From: Leishmania infantum JPCM5
Lineage: Eukaryota; Euglenozoa; Kinetoplastea; Trypanosomatida; Trypanosomatidae
Length of the DNA stretch: 64,000 nt
Direction of reading: 5' to 3'
Assembly (NCBI RefSeq): GCF_000002875.2
Contig: NC_009418.2
Coordinates: 1,290,273-1,354,272, forward strand
Shown here: in pieces, positions 1-10,166 of the stretch
How the letters are laid out: each line of letters starts with the position of its first letter
Numbering within the stretch: the stretch's first letter is position 1
Program-made: the position numbers and the translations under genes
The notes under the pieces: generated by a model
The model's database searches: none
What the model saw: only the letters and a program-made list of their open reading frames with translations
Told to the model about the DNA's origin: nothing

Positions 1-1419
1 CGTGCCGGCTTCCTGAAGCGACAGCATGAACCCGCCATCGGCTTTAATCCGCTCCGCTTTCTGGAACGGATGTCCACGGAAGCGATGACAGATATGGACG
101 CGGAGAAAATGGCCTACTCGATGCACACCCACGCCACATCGTTTGATCAGCTGCTGAGCTTTCTAATCGCGAAACTCCAGGAGACCGTGCAGGGCGTTTC
201 TTGGAACCGCCCGCAAGCGCACCAGGAGTGGGATGCCGATTTGCGCTTCTACGGGCCTTGGTGGCTCGTCGTGCGCTCGGAGCGCCACCTTAGGCAGCCC
301 CACGGCTCGACGCGCTCCATCTTGACGCACAATACAAGCGCCTCTTCCACTGTACAGGCAAGACGCACCGCCAGCGCCGTCCCCCCGCGCGACCTCCTCT
401 TCACGCTACACGAGGGCAAGCCAGAGAATCAATACACGCCACTGCTGGTAGAGCAGAGCATTGCGGCAGAAAGCCAGCTGATTGCCGACATTGCACTTCG
501 ATTAGGCGGACATACTTTTCAGCTCAACCTATTTCATCTTAGCGGTGTCTTTCTGGGACCTGATCGAATGCACGTTCTCGTTTTCGACGGCTTCCGACGA
601 TTGTGCGCGGGGACGGCCACCGCGACCACGACAGCTTCAGCGATCCAGTCAGAATTCATGGATGGCGAGGACAGTCTTCTCTCCACCCTGTCCTTGTCCT
701 CCTGCCACATAGCTTCCGCGGGACTTCTCATCCTCCTTGCCGGCATTGTCTACCTCTCCAAGCATCGCAATTGTCACGTGCACTCGCTTGACCTCTCGTA
801 CAACGACCTGACGAGTAGCTCACTGTGGTGCCTTACACAGACGCTGCCCTTCACGAACATCAGGCGGCTGAGTCTCCGTGGAAACGTCCTCACCAGCAGG
901 GACCCATCGGCACTGTGCGAGCTGCTCTCAGATGGTTGCAACCGAGAGATAGAGGAACTGGATCTCAGCTACACAGCCCTCTCTGCTGCGCAGACAAGCG
1001 CCCTGATCGACTACCTTCCGCGCCTGTTGAAGCTGCGCGTGCTGCTTCTGGAGGAGGTGGCCGTTCCGTCAGCGAAGTGGCCCGCCTTTGCACTAGCGGT
1101 AGCAAAGACGCATCTGCTGCGCGTGCAACTCTTCGCCTGCGCCCCGTCGTCCGTGATGGCCGGGTACGCCAAGACCATCGAAGAGATGTGCCTGCGCAAC
1201 CGCCAGCGGGCGATGGAATGCTGCGGCGACGAAGTCTTGCGGAAGGGCATGACAGCATACTTTGGCGTGAAGAACGCGAGCTTTTTCCAGGAGTTTTTCC
1301 AAGTTTCGCTGCTCCGAGGTGGTCTCGCGTTTGGGGAGACGACGACAGCGCTGCCAGGCGGGTACGGTATCTTTACCGACAATGACCCAAGTCTGCAGGT
1401 CGGAGATGCTTCGGAATGA
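1..1419 (+). CDS. Leucine-rich-repeat protein, 5'-truncated by the window edge
   Basis: The reading frame is already open at base 1 and has no stop before the TGA at 1417-1419, so the ATG at 70 is probably internal and the true N-terminus lies outside the window. Leucine-rich repeats are visible in the second half (about nt 780-1080): consecutive units of the form LxLxxN/LDLSYNDL, LSLRGNVL and LDLSYTAL spaced about 26-32 residues, the ribonuclease-inhibitor-like type. The first ~240 residues carry no motif I recognise. The C-terminal ~110 residues follow the repeats and look globular. LRR arcs normally bind other proteins; nothing indicates an enzyme. I regard it as a conserved hypothetical LRR protein. 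The codon use and strand match the neighbours. Confidence 0.8.
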   Translation, partial: RAGFLKRQHEPAIGFNPLRFLERMSTEAMTDMDAEKMAYSMHTHATSFDQLLSFLIAKLQETVQGVSWNRPQAHQEWDADLRFYGPWWLVVRSERHLRQPHGSTRSILTHNTSASSTVQARRTASAVPPRDLLFTLHEGKPENQYTPLLVEQSIAAESQLIADIALRLGGHTFQLNLFHLSGVFLGPDRMHVLVFDGFRRLCAGTATATTTASAIQSEFMDGEDSLLSTLSLSSCHIASAGLLILLAGIVYLSKHRNCHVHSLDLSYNDLTSSSLWCLTQTLPFTNIRRLSLRGNVLTSRDPSALCELLSDGCNREIEELDLSYTALSAAQTSALIDYLPRLLKLRVLLLEEVAVPSAKWPAFALAVAKTHLLRVQLFACAPSSVMAGYAKTIEEMCLRNRQRAMECCGDEVLRKGMTAYFGVKNASFFQEFFQVSLLRGGLAFGETTTALPGGYGIFTDNDPSLQVGDASE

Positions 1420-2691
1420 AACGAGTCTGTGCAACTCTGCATGTTTTCGCTTTTTTTTGGTCTCTGTGTGTAGTGGTGGTGATGGGGGGGGGGGCTATCC
1501 CGCACTGTTGCCCTTGCTTTTCTTGTCCATTTATCTGTCTCATGTGCAGTCGTGCGTTTGTGTGCGACGCTCACCCATGAGGCGGCTGCTACGTTTGCGT
1601 GTGCATGAGCGGATGAACGGATACGAGTGGTTGGCTTCTCGACGTACAATGTGGTCCCGGCCTCGCAACCCGGCGTCACCCTCTCTGGATCCTCTCCCTT
1701 CCTCTCACTCTGGCTCACAAAAACACACACACACACACACACCTCCCTCTTCGTTTCACTCCTTGTGATTCTTATTTGGGCGTTGTTGTTCTCTTCCTCG
1801 CTTCCCCGTTTGTACGATACCGCGTAGCTTTCGGATTGTTTCTCGTTCGTTTCTGCTTTGATCATCGCGTTTTTTCCCCCTTTTTTCGTGTCGTCGTTGC
1901 ATCTCTTCGTTTTTTTTGGGGGAGATGTTTTATCGGGCTGTGTGATAGTTGTGGTCGCTGATGTATTATCCAGCGGTGCGTTTGTTTCCTTTGGAGTTAC
2001 AGCTCCCTCCCTTCCGCTCACTCACTCACTCTCGTCTGTGTGTTTGTGTGCGCCTGTGCGTAAGTGAAGATTTCTCTGTATTATTGTTTGTTTATTATTT
2101 TGTTGCTCGTCTCTGGATCCTGGAACTTGTTCTGTGTTTGCCTTTTTCTCCTTTCGCGATTCTCTTTTCCGCGTTTCTGCCTCTCCCTGATATTTGTTCG
2201 AGAATGTTCGAAGGTAGTCCTGCCGCAGGCAGCAGACAGCAAGACAGTTGTGCTCTAATCCCTCTTCTAATGTTCTCCTCGAAAGTGGTCTTGTGTGGAG
2301 ATGGACCACCAAAGAGCCCTTGGAAGCGGCTCGGTCTTGGCGAACGTCTCACCCGTGCTCCCTTCCTTTGTGCGCACCTCTTTCAGCGAGGTATCCCCCG
2401 ACACAGCGACCACAGTGAGGAAGGGGGGGGTAGCGGAAGCACAGAGGTCGTTGCCCACCGCCTTCGACGTCGATCGCGTTCAAGCCGAAAGATGCAGTGC
2501 AACAAAGCCCAAAGAAGAAAAGAACATAGTTTCCGTCGCCTCCCTGCATGCCTTGGTGGCAGCTCTCATGAACTGACATGAGCGCAGCCGCCCGCTCCTC
2601 CGATGTTGAGCTGTCACTGCTTCTCACCTCCACGGCGCATCCCTCTCTTTCTCGCTACCGGCTACTCAAGAAGTCGTTGTTCCGCTTTTCC
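1420..2691 (+). other. Intergenic region with trans-splicing-type pyrimidine tracts
   Basis: This holds the 3' UTR of the LRR gene, a (CA)n run at about 1724-1741, a G run near 1486-1494, and very pyrimidine-rich DNA at 1780-1920 and 2060-2200. A small open frame at 2295-2576 is listed separately. A second pyrimidine tract at about 2637-2660 followed by AG near 2669-2672 suits the start of the next gene at 2692. Confidence 0.6.
2295..2576 (+). CDS. Possible small ORF, 93 codons, unrecognised
   Basis: An ATG-initiated frame of 93 codons has moderately G/C-ending codons and ends 1 base before the ATG at 2578. It is preceded by one of the strongest pyrimidine stretches in this gap (about 2120-2200) and an AG near 2212-2216, so an mRNA covering it is plausible. 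It encodes a polar, Ala/Ser/Val-rich peptide ending in a short hydrophobic helix; I see no known domain. An alternative frame starting at 2203 overlaps it and is open to 2581, which weakens the case that composition alone identifies the coding frame. It may be a real small gene, an upstream ORF of the next mRNA, or chance. Confidence 0.25.
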   Translation: MEMDHQRALGSGSVLANVSPVLPSFVRTSFSEVSPDTATTVRKGGVAEAQRSLPTAFDVDRVQAERCSATKPKEEKNIVSVASLHALVAALMN

Positions 2692-3153
2692 ATGCTGCGC
2701 CGTGCGACTTTGCGATTGGCCACGACCGCCCACAGCGGCACTGGTGTCGCTGCTGCAGCGGGTGGTGCTGGAGGTTCTGGTCAACATATGAATTCGCAGC
2801 AACGCGTGCTGGAGATCAACTCCCCGATGTCCCTCCTGCGCATGTGCTACCGAAGTATTGACATTAAAGTTAAGTCTCGCCACGCCCGCAGCTTTCTCAA
2901 GAAGCGGCTGATGGAGCAGTGGGCAGAGAAGTGCAAGGAGACGAACCCCGACAAGCAGCGCTTCTACATGGACTTGGCCGGCTCCTTTTTACAGGCACTG
3001 CACACGGAGCGGAACCCCAAGCCGGGCAAGGCCGTGAATTTTCAGCTGTCTCGGCAAGTCGCGTACGAGCAGAAGCTGGCAGACCGGGAGAAGAGCGCCG
3101 CTGCGCGGCGGGTGCGGCGCATGTCGAAGGAAGCGAAGGCACAGGATCATTAG
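2692..3153 (+). CDS. Small mitochondrial LYR-motif-like protein (153 aa)
   Basis: The start at 2692 is preferred over the in-frame ATG at 2578 because a pyrimidine tract and AG lie between them and because translation from 2692 begins with a typical mitochondrial presequence (MLRRATLRLATT, basic and hydroxylated, no acids). After a Gly/Ala linker comes a helical, basic domain. It has a degenerate LYR-type tripeptide (C52-Y53-R54 in context LLRMCYRS), a following conserved-looking basic helix (KKRLMEQW) and a third hydrophobic helix (DLAGSFLQAL). That is the helix pattern of Complex-1 LYR proteins, which act in mitochondria as assembly factors or subunits and bind acyl carrier protein. The C-terminus is a Lys/Arg-rich tail. 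LYR membership is inferred from pattern only; a mitoribosomal subunit is an equally reasonable alternative. Confidence 0.6.
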   Translation: MLRRATLRLATTAHSGTGVAAAAGGAGGSGQHMNSQQRVLEINSPMSLLRMCYRSIDIKVKSRHARSFLKKRLMEQWAEKCKETNPDKQRFYMDLAGSFLQALHTERNPKPGKAVNFQLSRQVAYEQKLADREKSAAARRVRRMSKEAKAQDH

Positions 3154-4431
3154 TCGCCTACCTCTTTGATGCATCCCGTTTCCTGCGTGCGCGTTCCCTC
3201 GCTGAAACTTCGCTCTCTGTTTGCCTTCCTCTGTATCTGTCATCTCAGCAAGACACGAGAGCGAACATCGTGTTTCGTTCGCAATGGTGTTCGCTCTCGC
3301 TCTCTCATCGGGCTCCGCTCACATGTGCTGCTGCTCGAGCCAAGCAACTACAGCATGGGTGCATTTGTGCGGTATGCATGTGTGTGCCTCCGTGCGAGGT
3401 ACAGTATCAAACCCTCTGTGGACGCGTGAAAGCAACTCTTTCCACACAGAGAAAAACCGCAGAAGCGTATCACCAGCAATCAAAAGCATGGACGGTGTAC
3501 GCATGCGCTTACCCATTGGATACCACGTCTTCGATGAAGCCGCACTTTTCCCAACCGTTTCCATCCTTTCCTTCTCCCAACCGTGCTGTACACCCCTGCA
3601 CTCGCAAATAAACGCGCGCGCACACGCACACGCGCTAATGTGGCACAAACGGTGCGGTCTGCGTACCCTTGCCATATTTATACATGTATGTATGCTAAAA
3701 GCACACATGCATCAGTATCAGTAACACCGCATCGGCACGGAGAGCCATCACGTGTGAGTTCCTCACCTCTTTGTTCCTACATTGCTTTGTGTTTGACTCC
3801 GCTGCCGCCGCGCACCCCACCCCTTCGTCGTCCTTTTCGCACTGCAGCATCTCAACGTACACCGCTGTCCACGGCCACCTCTTTCCTTCCGCAGTTCCTC
3901 TCCGCTGCGTCGTCTGGCTGAGCCTCCCTCCGCCCACGCGCCCTTGTCCTGTCTCTTTTCGGGCTTTACGTCTACTCGTCCTCTCTCTCTCCTCCTGGCC
4001 CACCGCCTACAGCGCATTCCCAATACACAAGAAGCAGAACCGCCCAAACACCACGGCGAGTCAGGACTGGTCTCTCTGCATTGTACATGACCGGTCATAC
4101 CCTCGGTGTTACCCTCATCCTGCCCTTCTGCTCTGCCTTTACACGGCATTCGCCTTCTTGTGATACGCATTGCACACCGGCTGCTTTTTGTTCTTCGTCG
4201 CTGCAGCCCCGCCATCTGGCTGCGCTCGCCTCCACAGCATTTCTTATCAGCGCCTTTGTTGACTCACGGCTTCCTCTTGTCTGGGGCCTCTTCAGCCTCT
4301 TCTCCGATTCCATCTACTCGTGGTTTTGTTCTCGTCGCTGTCGTCCTGCAGAGGCTCACCGCACAACACCACCTGTGTGGTGCTCTTCCGCCGGAACGTG
4401 TTCACGGCCGGCTCGTCCATTTCGACTCACC
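3154..4431 (+). other. Intergenic region
   Basis: This holds the 3' UTR of the preceding gene and the 5' leader of the P450 gene. Open frames here are short, overlapping and CT-biased; none looks coding. A CG/CA-rich patch lies near 3610-3640 and long C+T-rich stretches at 3770-4000 and 4260-4351. Confidence 0.6.
4322..4351 (+). promoter_or_regulatory. Predicted trans-splice acceptor for the P450 gene
   Basis: A T/C-rich tract ending in CTGCAG, with AG at 4350-4351, lies about 80 bases before the ATG at 4432. This supports 4432 as the start and argues against the longer in-frame extension to 4081. The acceptor is predicted from pattern only. Confidence 0.45.
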
Positions 4432-6084
4432 ATGCAGCACTCCATGGCCCCCACTGTCTCGCCAGTCCAGGCGGCTGCGGCCATTGCGACTGTGGGCTAT
4501 CTCGCCTATGCCACCACGCGGATGCTGCAGGCATTGTACTCTGCACCGCCGAATATGCCGGAGCCGGCGATTCCGCCCAACTCCGAGGACGGCCTGGTCT
4601 GGAGCGTGGTCAAGCGTGTCCTTTACCGCCACTTCTACGTCGTCCGCAAGGGCGACCCGTTGAAGACTCTGCAGCGGTGGTGCGCGGAGTTCGATTACAA
4701 GCCGTTCGTCATGAAGATCTTCTTTCGCCCACACGTAGTGCTCTCCAGCCCGGTCGACATCGAGCACGTGTTGTTGCGCGCTGACACGAAGTTCTACAAG
4801 GACACCGGCTACGACATCGTGCGCATCGTCGTCGGCCGCGTTGGCCTCCTCGCCGTCGGCAACAAGGCGCAACACGCCATACACCGCCGCATTCTCATGC
4901 CCATTTTCAGGTCGCAGAACATTCGCGGTGTTGCGAATGAGATCATTCGCATGCATGCCCTGCGCATGATGGGCGGGCTCTTCGATCTCATCCAGTGCGG
5001 CGGTGAGCAGGACGCCGTGGTGAACCTGAGTGACCACGTCTTCCGCATGGCACTCTCCGCCATAGGCGAGGCGGCTTTCCGCGCCTCCCGCGGCGAGTCG
5101 CTGCGCGTGCGCGGCCACTTCGATGTGATGATGAGGATGTCCCGCGTGAACTACTTCTGCCCGTATCTCAAGTCATCCGCCCAGCGGAACGCACGCAACA
5201 CCCTGAAGGAGATGTGCGTGGAGCTGCTGGATAAGAACATGCAGATAAATCAGATTGGCACGCGGCGGTGTGTGATGGATGCGCTGATCGATGAGCTGTA
5301 CGTGCATTTCAGCATGGACGACGTGTTGGATCACGTCGTCACGTTTTTGTTTGCCGGCCACGACACGGTGAGTCACACGCTGGAGTTCCTGTTTGCGCTC
5401 CTGGGCACGAACACGGAGGTGCAGGAGCGTCTCTACGAGGCCCTTGAGGACTTGATGCCCTCCATTTGCACCTGCCCCACCGTGCAGGAGCTTATGGAGT
5501 GCGACTACCTTGTCGCCATCGTAAAGGAGGTTCTGCGGATGTACCCGGCGGCGCCTATCATCTACCGCGATGCGGCCGAGGATGTGTACCTGCCCGGACC
5601 TGCGGTTGTGATTCCAAAAGGCATGACGGTTGTCATCACACTCTCCGCTCTGCAGCGCAACACACACGTGTACGGCGACGACGTTGACGTGTTCCGCCCC
5701 GAACGGTGGCTTGGCGAAGAAGGCGAGGCGCTGCGCAAACGCTGCGGCCGTTGCGGCTACATCCCCTTCAGCTGCGGCAAGCGCAGCTGCATTGGCCAGG
5801 AGCTCGGCTACCTGGAGTTGCTCGTCGTGACGGCGCTGCTGGGTCGCCACTTGAAGATGGAGCTGGTCGGCGAGTTTCCAGAGGCGCGGTACAACATTAC
5901 CATAGCCGTGAGCCACTCAGTCTCCATGCGCATCACCGCCCGCGATGGCATTCCCGTTGGCGAGGTTTACGAGCGCATTGCCAACGTACTTGACCTCAAC
6001 GACGAGGACGCCGAGTCTGCCCGCAACGTGACGCGGGAAGCGGAAGGGGAGACGAGCTGCAAAGAAGCCGCCGTACGCGGGTAA
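4432..6084 (+). CDS. Cytochrome P450 (550 aa), microsomal type
   Basis: This is a haem-thiolate mono-oxygenase. An N-terminal hydrophobic segment (about residues 8-32) would anchor it in the ER membrane. All family landmarks are present: the I-helix oxygen-binding motif AGHDT at 308-312, the K-helix ExxR pair E366/R369 (KEVLRMYP), a PERF-like FRPERW segment, and the haem loop FSCGKRSCIG at 446-455 with C453 as the axial thiolate. Length is slightly above the usual ~500, mostly from a polar C-terminal tail. The sequence is CYP4/CYP3-like in feel rather than CYP51, because the lanosterol-demethylase B' signature is not seen. Leishmania has few P450 genes; the substrate cannot be told from sequence, and sterol or fatty-acid oxidation is possible. 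The ATG at 4432 follows a clear acceptor. Confidence 0.93.
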   Translation: MQHSMAPTVSPVQAAAAIATVGYLAYATTRMLQALYSAPPNMPEPAIPPNSEDGLVWSVVKRVLYRHFYVVRKGDPLKTLQRWCAEFDYKPFVMKIFFRPHVVLSSPVDIEHVLLRADTKFYKDTGYDIVRIVVGRVGLLAVGNKAQHAIHRRILMPIFRSQNIRGVANEIIRMHALRMMGGLFDLIQCGGEQDAVVNLSDHVFRMALSAIGEAAFRASRGESLRVRGHFDVMMRMSRVNYFCPYLKSSAQRNARNTLKEMCVELLDKNMQINQIGTRRCVMDALIDELYVHFSMDDVLDHVVTFLFAGHDTVSHTLEFLFALLGTNTEVQERLYEALEDLMPSICTCPTVQELMECDYLVAIVKEVLRMYPAAPIIYRDAAEDVYLPGPAVVIPKGMTVVITLSALQRNTHVYGDDVDVFRPERWLGEEGEALRKRCGRCGYIPFSCGKRSCIGQELGYLELLVVTALLGRHLKMELVGEFPEARYNITIAVSHSVSMRITARDGIPVGEVYERIANVLDLNDEDAESARNVTREAEGETSCKEAAVRG

Positions 6085-9000
6085 GCAACACGATGCAGCG
6101 TAGCGAAAACGTCGCGGTGTTTGCGTGTGTGTGTGTGTGTGTGTCACTCCACCCCTTCTCCCTTTCATGAGTCGAACTGCTTCTCTGCCTCTCTTTCAAG
6201 GGTGCTCGTCTTCTGCAGTTCTTTGTTTTAGGCCTGCGCACGATTCTCTCGCCTGAGAGTAGCCACGCCAGTTACAGACACTGCGCAATGATGAAGCAGG
6301 TTGGGCCGGAAAGCAGGCAAAGAAAAAGTGGGTACAAGCACGACGCGAGCGCTGCACGCGGATGCGACTTCCCTTGCCCATCGGGCGTTCATGTGCCCCC
6401 TCAATGCCCGTGTACGAGATTGCCGTCGTGTCTGTGGATGCTATAGGTGTTGGGACGCTTGGTGATGATTGCAGCCTTCAAACGCGCAACCTTCTCGCTG
6501 TCCGGCTATTTTTCTGTAAGAGGCGCGTGGAAAAAGGAAGGCGCCTTCGACCTCGGCGAGGGGAGTGCAGCGGCGTTATTCTTTCCGTTGTTGTCGATGC
6601 CGTACCCTAGTCCACACGCATGCCCATACATTTCTGCTCTAGTGGTGCGCAAAGTGTGTATGGATTGCAAAGGACGAAGGGGGACTGTTGTGGCTCACCT
6701 CATCGTTGCTCCCTCGGTGGAGAAGGCCTGTTGGCCATCAAACTGACATGACGCAGGTCCAGCACATGTGCAGAAAATAAAAAAAAACGAGAGCGATGAG
6801 GAAAGTGTGTATGTACGCTTGATATCGCTTGCCTTCCTTTTCTTTTGCTCTCCAGTTGCTGTTTTTTCGTTGTTCTTTTCGAAGGTTGGTGGCAGGAGCG
6901 AACGAGGGAGGGACGACGGAAACACGATGTGATGAGGAGGAGCGAGTCAAAGTGCTCGCCACTATTCCGATGGCATGCTCCACCAGCCACTTGTCTTTTC
7001 CTCGTTTGTCGCTCTCGTAATCATTTTTGGATTTCGGAGAGTCGAGTCATACGCGTGTTGCACCCCTCTCTTCTCCCCAGCCCCCATTTGGCTGCTTGCC
7101 ACGGCAGAAATCCCTGGGTGTCGGAAAACGGGTGTGCTCAAGTCTGCCTATCCGTGAGTAGCGCTACCCGCTGGCGGTGTGAGTGCAGCAGAGTTCTCGC
7201 GGAGAGCTCTGCCAGCGCTGGAGGTATCGAGAGCTCGAGTGGGGAAAGACCAGTCTGGTGCGCTCTTCCGCGGCAGTAGGCCATTCGCCACCTACTACGA
7301 AGAGTCGGGAGCGTGCATGGAAACTCATCGTGCGTATCTCTTGGCATCATAACCCCTCTCTTTTGTTTTATTCGTTTATCTTTTGCCATGCTTCTTTTGC
7401 CTGTTGATGTTCATGATATGTATTTTCGGTTTCGTTCTTGCCCCACCCCGCAGCTCTGGTCTTTTGGGGCGTCTTTTCTGTTTTCAAATCCCCTGGTATG
7501 CCCATGTCTCTCTTATAGCTCTGTTTCGTTGTGTAGTCCCGCGGGTGCGTAGGCATCACTCTCGTTGGTGACTTGCGAATGTGCGAGTGCGCGCATTTAT
7601 GTGCGATGTTTGGTGGTCCGTTTGCGTCGTTCATGCGCATGTGTGTTTTCGTTTTTCTTGCGCTCCTCGCTATCCGAACCGCTCTTCATGCCTTCCTTCA
7701 GCTCCATGTGCCACATGTACCCCCTGACCAACCATTTCCCTCGCCTCCTCGCCTCTCTCCTTGTTGTGGAACTTTTTTTTTGTTTTGTGTTGTGTGTTGT
7801 CTTTCCCGGGTGATTGTGCAAAGATCTCTTTTTCTGGTTCATCTCGTAATTTTTCGCTATTGCGCTCGCCTCAGTCGGCTGGCTTTAGTTGCTGTTACGT
7901 GCACGCTTTGGTTTTGTGGGAGTTTCTTGGCGCCGAGTCAAGCTACATCACCGCTCTTCCACGATTTCTGTATCCACTTTTTCGTTTCGCCTGAGTCGTC
8001 TTCTGCGCATCATGGCGCTACTTGTACGTGCCAGTCGAAGTGCATATATATATATATATATTCCCCCCTCATTGTGCGTGCTTGTATGTATGTGTGTGTG
8101 TGCGTGCATTCGCTCGTTATCTCGCTCTCGTTTCCTGACTTCGTTCGTTTTCTCTCCCTTCACGCCATTCTCCCCTCCCCCTTCTCCCTCTGCTGCCGTC
8201 AGCATTGACGTGCACATCGCCCTTTTTTTTTTCTCTCGTTAAACCCCGCCCTCTTCCCTCCCTCTCGTTTTTTATGTGTGTGAAGTCGTTCGTGTCGCTT
8301 CTTCTCATAACGTTTTGCCGCTCTTGTCTATATCGGTGTTTTTTGTGTGTGTGCTGGCGCGTCTGCCTCCGTTTTTTGTCGTTGTTTGGATGCATATGAC
8401 TAGATATCCTTGTTATACCATTTATGCGCGCCATCGTGTCATTCTTTTCATGCCTCTCTGTCTCCGTCTCTCTGTCTCCCTGCCTACCTGCCCTGCCTGT
8501 CTACCTGCCGTTGGTTTGGGATGCTTTGTTGCGGTGCCCCAAACCGGGTATTTGGGAAGTGAAGCGCGGAGGCACTTCAACCAGCGCTCCTCTCTCATAA
8601 GCATAACGTGAGAGAGAGAGATTGCGAGCAGCATCGCGTAGTGATAAAGCGAAGATTGTGCCCATTTTGCGTGCGTGCACTTGTTTGCTGTGGCTCGCCC
8701 CTGTTGAGGAGAGGGGGGCCAAGGCATGTTTGGTGCTTACGTCTACTCTCCTACGCATCTTTAGAGCGGGGGGCGGGGACAGGGCACCGCAAGATCGATG
8801 TTTGTCTGTGAATCCGCGTTAGCTTCTTTCAGCTCCGACTAATGGTCACCTTTGCCTTCGTCTTTCTCTGTCCCTTCCTGCCATCGTCTTCGCTGCGGGT
8901 ATGCGACCCGATTCACAAGTGGGCACTGAGACGCATTCCTTCAAGGGCCGGGTGGGATGGCAGGCAGACGACATGGCTTTCAAAGGAAGTCGAGGCGAGG

Positions 9001-10166
9001 AAAAGAGGCGAAGAGAGGCGAAGTATGGCGGCACCATCAAAGCAGTTTCAAAAAGTGTGAGACCGTGATGGAAAGCAGCGGAACCGGTGCGTCGTGAGAC
9101 TGTGTACGTGAGGATGGCAGCAGGCCAGTGCCGGTGAGTTTTGTTTGCGCGTGCGCTCCCAATGAATCGTCGTTTTTCAAGCATGCAATGGCTTCTTGCT
9201 GCTCTTATCCGCCTGGTGTATGTTGGATGCAAAAACACGAAGCGCCCACGGCTGACGCGCCATCCCTCTCACTTCGCGCACGTGTTTCCTCGGCCCCTTC
9301 GCAATGTCGATGACGTGCGTATGTGTGATTGATCATACGGAATCTGACAATGCACCTTGTATGGCTCATGTTCCCCGGATGGGCCATTCGCGGCATTAAC
9401 GGCCGGTGTTTGATAGTGCGCCTCCATGGCAGAAGGGGACAGGGAGGCTCTTGTTTGCGTCGCCCTGTGTAAAGAAAGCGCCCAAAGAAAATGCAAAGAA
9501 TCCATACATGTGCGGACAGCGATGTGGGTGTTGGTGCATGGTACGATGACTCCACGTGAAAAGGACAGCTCTGCACCGGTGGACCGCATCCCTTGCAGCA
9601 CAGTCACCCGCATGTCTTGTGTCTTGATGATTGGCGAACCATGTGCGGCGACGCTTCGTCATACTTTTCGACGGCACAAAATGTTGTCGCTTCTCTTTTT
9701 TTTTTCGCCCTCTGCAAACCCAGAGCACAAAGAGACAACCACTGCAGGGAGAGCAGTACTTCCGCTGCGACAGGTGTAACGGACCCATGGAACGCCGTGC
9801 GGCCCCCACGGGTGTAAGCGTGCGTGTGTGTCTTGCCGCGCTTGGTATATTGACCAGACGCATGAGTCTCCGGGACGAGCTTCTCGCCGCAGAGACGAAG
9901 AGGTCGCGATGGCCGCCGTCGGGGCGGGGGACCGTTGGCGCGTCGCATCGCTTCTATTAATTCTTAGCGTCTCATGTCCGGCGTTCACCACCTTGCCTTC
10001 AACGACTGCTCTCGCCTCACACATACCCACGCCTGCCTGACTTCATCTCTGATACGCCTTTTCCGCAAACAAGCACACGCGCACGGTCGCATTCGCACAC
10101 AGCTCAACCAGAGAGTGCAGAAGGAGGTGTCACTGCGAAGCGGCGTGCGGTGCAGCATAGTGGCGA
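6085..10166 (+). other. 4.1-kb interval without a convincing gene
   Basis: Open frames are short, overlap on both strands and follow base composition. It holds (TG)n at about 6125-6144, a (TA)n run at 8044-8061, many T-rich tracts between 7340 and 8400, and a pyrimidine-rich leader at about 10005-10060 serving the gene at 10167. I see no tRNA-like cloverleaf and no recognisable SIDER signature. This is long for one 3' UTR plus one 5' UTR, so an unrecognised non-coding RNA or small protein remains possible. Confidence 0.55.
8044..8061. repeat. (TA)9 microsatellite
   Basis: An uninterrupted alternating T/A run sits in the 6.1-10.2 kb gap. Confidence 0.9.

Noticed and set aside
1011..2021. Reverse 336-aa frame across the end of the first LRR gene
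   Set aside because: Half of it is a shadow of the LRR gene and half is translation of a CA repeat and T-rich intergenic DNA.
4081..4431. N-terminal extension of the P450 frame by 117 residues
   Set aside because: It starts from a non-ATG codon, is Cys/Ser/His-rich without conservation, and lies before the likely splice acceptor at 4350.
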